Positions 12,277 to 15,226 of a stretch of DNA of 15,226 bases are shown piece after piece. The notes beneath the pieces were generated by a model. It made no database searches and had not been told where the DNA came from. It saw only the letters and a list, made by a program, of their open reading frames with translations. The stretch lies in the NCBI GenBank assembly GCA_016840825.1, contig JAEORN010000307.1, positions 1 to 15,226 of the forward strand, in the 5' to 3' direction. Each line of letters begins with the position of its first letter. Position 1 is the stretch's first letter. The DNA is from Candidatus Thorarchaeota archaeon (GTDB taxonomy: Archaea > Asgardarchaeota > Thorarchaeia > Thorarchaeales > Thorarchaeaceae). The position numbers were made by a program, and so were the translations under genes.

Positions 12277-15016
12277 AACGAAGCTTCAATCCTTGGTCAT
12301 AATGTTCGTACTTCTTGTAACTGTCATTCCAATGTCATCTATGCTCTCCGCAAATTTGACGAGTGATAATGTCACGTCTTCACTTCTCTCTCCAGATGGA
12401 TCGAAGGATGTTCTAATCATCCATGATCCTACTAAGTATGCATATTTCGGATGGTATCGTCCAACTCAGTTCTGTATACAAGTACTAGACCTCTTGAATA
12501 GAACGATATTATGGGCGACCAGTTTTTTGGCTCCCGATGAAACTCGTATCGCCTTCTTCAGCGAGTCAAACAACTCCTATGCTTCATTTATTCGGGACTG
12601 GCTTGTGACTGGAGGATATGACGAAGCGAATATTCTCAACTACACGTCATCTCAAATCGAAGATTTCGAATCCTCGTTCTATGATGATTTTGATCTGGTC
12701 ATCTACTGGAATATCTATAGCTACAATCCGACCAATGCTGTCAATTCAGGTATACCAATTATCACAACATCAGCTACGCAGACGGATGAACTCGGTATCG
12801 GAAGCGGAGTTACCACTGAGAGTGTGTTTAGTGATACATTCTACATAGTCAACAATGGATATTATCCTACTGAAACCTATCCAATTAGTGATATTCTCCT
12901 GGATGATTCATATCGATTCGAAGCTACTGAAGCATCTGCTGAAGCAACTGCTCTTGTGAAATCTGAGGTAGTGGTTGATGTCACCAAGGTGGAGATGTTC
13001 ACAGAAGAGAATGTCACCATCAACGGTGATGGTAGTGCCAGTATAGCATTCAACATAACAATACCCGAGTCTCCATTATCTGAAGCACTTCGTGAGGCCT
13101 TCTTCACTAACACTTCTACACTTCAGAAAGACGTAGAATATCAGGTTCCAGTGAACAAGACCATCTCTTATACATCATCTGCTGAACAGGCTATCAAGGA
13201 TGTTACACTTGCGGGAGATATTAGTGGGGATGGAATTGTCGACCTCTCTGATATTGAAACCATCGTAGATTGTGTTGGACTAACCCTCTCGGACCTTGAG
13301 TTCAATTCCTCTCTGGATCTTAATTGGGATGGCCGCATCGATATCAAGGATGTAGCAATTGCTTCCAAAAACCTCGGTAAGACTGTTAACAACACCGGGA
13401 CTATTTTCATTGCTGGCTATTATAATGCTACCAACATTAATTGCACAGAAGTATCCTATGTTGGACCTGAGGAATCTCTGCCCATCAATATCTCAGCATC
13501 AGGTTTTGTTTGGTATCATCTTCACCCTGGAGAATATAGAATAAGCGGAACGTATAACGGTAGCACAAAGACTACGAATGTCACTGTCATTCCAGGAAAG
13601 GTAGTATACGGTCAATTAGACTTTGGTGGATCCAGTGCAGCTCCCCAGCAATCAACATACGAGCCCGTCCAAGAAGGCTATCATCAAGGTATTACCATGG
13701 AGCAGTTGATATTGTTAGGATTCGATATGAATATCACTTCCTCCACTATCATTCCTTATGGTACCAATAATGTGACTACAATAAGTCTGACCGCAGTATC
13801 TTCTCAGCTTTCTGAGATTACTAGCTATCCAAACTGGCAGATAAAAGTTGGGCCGACAACAGATAATCTGACAGCTATAGCTGCTGAATTCATCTTTACG
13901 AAAATTCAATACATGATACTAATGCTTCAGTCAATACCGGGTATTCAAACCTACAACACCACGTGGCAGATTAGATTCGACCTTCCTAGTAGTAGCACCC
14001 TTCAAGATCAGGCTATTCTGCAGGGACTCAACTGGACAGTTGACTTTGGTGGCGGAACCTTCATGCAAGCCAATGTTTCTGTGAACTCTGGAAGCGTCAT
14101 CATTGATGAAGTTCTGACTGTTACCGAGAATAATCTCACTGCAACTGAAGAATACCTTTCTTCAGCACTTGGAGATTATCGGATATTCGCCATCAACTAC
14201 TCCTATTCGGGTAGTTTCTATACTGCACAGAGAGCGAAAATCGATTTAGAACGAGATTGGTCCAAGACATGGTCCTACAGGATCACTCCGGGCATATTTC
14301 AAAAGACGATTACAGTAGGTCCATTAGGAATCACTCTGAAAGCAACTCCAATCCTTTCTGCTGAATGGTATATGGGCTGGGAACGAAAGTGGACCCGACA
14401 CGGATACCAGTTGGAATGGTTTGAATCATGGATGAGAATCCAGCCGTCGATCAAGGTTGAAGCGTCTGCCTCTGCGACTGTGAGTTATTCTCATACATGG
14501 TCTTACACTTTCTGGACATGGTCAACGAGATTCACGTTCTGGATAGGTGGTTTAGTCGTATGGGCTAATCTTAAGCTGCAAGTAACAGGAAGCGTTACTG
14601 TGAGTGCATATGGACGTGTCTCTATATCGACATGGGCAGAAGCCACTGCATGGTATAAAGCAGGAGTAAGATGGGATGGAAGCTGGAGCGCTATTTGGGA
14701 TAGGGGCTCCGGAGCAAGTCGTGGAACTCCCGTCATCTCCGGGTCCGCAGGTCTTACGATCACACCAGCAGCAGCATGTAGGCTTTCCTTCCTATTGTAT
14801 GACGTAGGAGGTCCATTCGTAGAGGCTAAGCCGTATGCCCCCATCTCAGTTAACTACTACACGAATCAAGCGAATACCTGGTCGATAGCTCTGAAGCTGA
14901 GAGTTTCAGTTGGAGTGACCTTAGCTGGTTGGATAAAGCGAATTCTCCAATTAAGCGAGTATTCAAAGACAGTGTTAGATATCACCCTCATGTCATGGAA
15001 TGGAAACTGGCCTTAG
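12269..15016 (+). CDS. Large secreted protein with internal dockerin and Trp-rich C-terminal domain
   Basis: A 915-residue exported protein with a signal peptide (about 1-28). Residues 47-175 are alpha/beta and could be a Rossmann-like domain (KDVLIIHDP; ETRIAFFSES; FDLVIYWN; GIPIITTSA). Residues 314-371 are a type I-like dockerin: loop 1 DISGDGIVDLSDI with Asp317, Ser319, Asp321, Asp325, Asp328, and loop 2 DLNWDGRIDIKDV with Asp350, Asn352, Asp354, Asp358, Asp361. Residues 376-455 form a small beta domain. Residues 660-915 hold 21 Trp with alternating polar/hydrophobic residues and no recognised family. There are more than twenty sequons and no anchor helix at the C-terminus, so attachment through the neighbouring cohesin is plausible. 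GTG 12269 is set by GGAGG. The enzymatic or binding role is unknown. Confidence 0.78.
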   Translation: MNKTKLQSLVIMFVLLVTVIPMSSMLSANLTSDNVTSSLLSPDGSKDVLIIHDPTKYAYFGWYRPTQFCIQVLDLLNRTILWATSFLAPDETRIAFFSESNNSYASFIRDWLVTGGYDEANILNYTSSQIEDFESSFYDDFDLVIYWNIYSYNPTNAVNSGIPIITTSATQTDELGIGSGVTTESVFSDTFYIVNNGYYPTETYPISDILLDDSYRFEATEASAEATALVKSEVVVDVTKVEMFTEENVTINGDGSASIAFNITIPESPLSEALREAFFTNTSTLQKDVEYQVPVNKTISYTSSAEQAIKDVTLAGDISGDGIVDLSDIETIVDCVGLTLSDLEFNSSLDLNWDGRIDIKDVAIASKNLGKTVNNTGTIFIAGYYNATNINCTEVSYVGPEESLPINISASGFVWYHLHPGEYRISGTYNGSTKTTNVTVIPGKVVYGQLDFGGSSAAPQQSTYEPVQEGYHQGITMEQLILLGFDMNITSSTIIPYGTNNVTTISLTAVSSQLSEITSYPNWQIKVGPTTDNLTAIAAEFIFTKIQYMILMLQSIPGIQTYNTTWQIRFDLPSSSTLQDQAILQGLNWTVDFGGGTFMQANVSVNSGSVIIDEVLTVTENNLTATEEYLSSALGDYRIFAINYSYSGSFYTAQRAKIDLERDWSKTWSYRITPGIFQKTITVGPLGITLKATPILSAEWYMGWERKWTRHGYQLEWFESWMRIQPSIKVEASASATVSYSHTWSYTFWTWSTRFTFWIGGLVVWANLKLQVTGSVTVSAYGRVSISTWAEATAWYKAGVRWDGSWSAIWDRGSGASRGTPVISGSAGLTITPAAACRLSFLLYDVGGPFVEAKPYAPISVNYYTNQANTWSIALKLRVSVGVTLAGWIKRILQLSEYSKTVLDITLMSWNGNWP

Positions 15017-15056
15017 TCTTTGATTCAGAAACTGCGACAGCGTCAAAATCAACTCC

Positions 15057-15062
15057 TATATA
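15057..15062 (+). promoter_or_regulatory. TATA-like box before the last gene
   Basis: TATATA within the gap after the dockerin gene lies 38-43 bp before ATG 15100, the same geometry as for the cohesin gene promoter. It suggests that the third surface-protein gene has its own promoter. Confidence 0.5.
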
Positions 15063-15099
15063 CCCTCATCGTGTATACCTACAATATCTGTGATTAGCG

Positions 15100-15226
15100 A
15101 TGAAAGGAATATTGAGGACCTCCAAGAGGGCAATTATCATTTTATCTAGTATCTTGCTTTTCATTATGGTTCCAAACGTTCCAAATTATTACCATATTGA
15201 GGCGAGCGATGTCCAGTCAGGCCTAT
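15100..15226 (+). CDS. Secreted protein, 3'-truncated by window edge
   Basis: From ATG 15100 the frame stays open to the window end (42 codons). It begins MKGILRTSKRAIIILSSILLF, which is a positively charged n-region and a hydrophobic core, followed by IMVPNVPNYYHIEAS, so an export signal peptide with cleavage near the IEAS residues is likely. The mature part is outside the window, so the product cannot be named. Its position after the cohesin-dockerin pair suggests that the surface locus continues, and it would be worth checking for another dockerin or cohesin. Confidence 0.6.
   Translation, partial: MKGILRTSKRAIIILSSILLFIMVPNVPNYYHIEASDVQSGL

Noticed and set aside
14503..14844. 113-codon minus-strand frame opposite the dockerin gene
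   Set aside because: It is a shadow of the Trp-rich domain with no own promoter, ribosome binding site or motif.
1..15226. CRISPR array, tRNA, rRNA or insertion sequence
   Set aside because: No regularly spaced repeats, no TTCGAATC-type T-loop with an acceptor stem, no rRNA-like stretch and no transposase-like product were seen.

Overview
The window looks like a piece of an archaeal chromosome, most probably from an Asgard archaeon of the Thorarchaeota type. This is an inference. It rests on a Ras/Rab-like small GTPase with a complete eukaryote-like G1-G5 motif set joined to a long coiled coil, on archaeal A/T-rich TATA-like boxes with GGAGG/GAGGT-type ribosome binding sites, on several small zinc-ribbon proteins, and on heavily N-glycosylatable surface proteins with Thr/Pro stalks. 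There is no rRNA, no tRNA that I can recognise, no CRISPR array and no insertion sequence.

Layout. Positions 1-3656 hold mixed short transcription units: the 3' end of a zinc-ribbon membrane protein, an LCMT/TIGR00027-like SAM methyltransferase with a long C-terminal extension, a stand-alone ATP-cone protein behind an 8-bp inverted repeat, an alpha/beta hydrolase on the minus strand, and a small zinc-finger/membrane gene interrupted by one in-frame TGA. Positions 3665-5999 (minus) hold an MFS/GPH-SLC45-like transporter and an MscS channel. Positions 6256-8041 hold a flavodoxin, a two-helix membrane protein, a 50-residue zinc-ribbon protein and a small coiled-coil protein. Positions 8189-10170 (minus) hold the small GTPase and a class I methyltransferase. 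Positions 10275-11483 hold a second MFS transporter. Positions 11575-15226 hold a surface-protein locus.

The most interesting part is the 3' end. A membrane-anchored protein with a cohesin-like beta-sandwich overlaps by 8 nt a 915-residue secreted protein that carries an internal type I-like dockerin with two Ca2+ loops. A third secreted protein begins just downstream. The simplest reading is a scaffold-and-ligand pair: the cohesin-like protein sits in the membrane and holds the dockerin protein, which has no anchor of its own, at the cell surface. The Trp-rich C-terminal domain of the dockerin protein matches no family I recognise.

The non-coding DNA also has structure. A 15-bp element with a palindromic core (AATGAGTCATT) lies at almost the same distance upstream of the hydrolase and of the first transporter, which suggests co-regulation. 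A perfect 24-bp palindrome covers the flavodoxin stop codon between convergent genes. The mRNAs of the ATP-cone gene and of the GTPase are both predicted to begin with a stem-loop.
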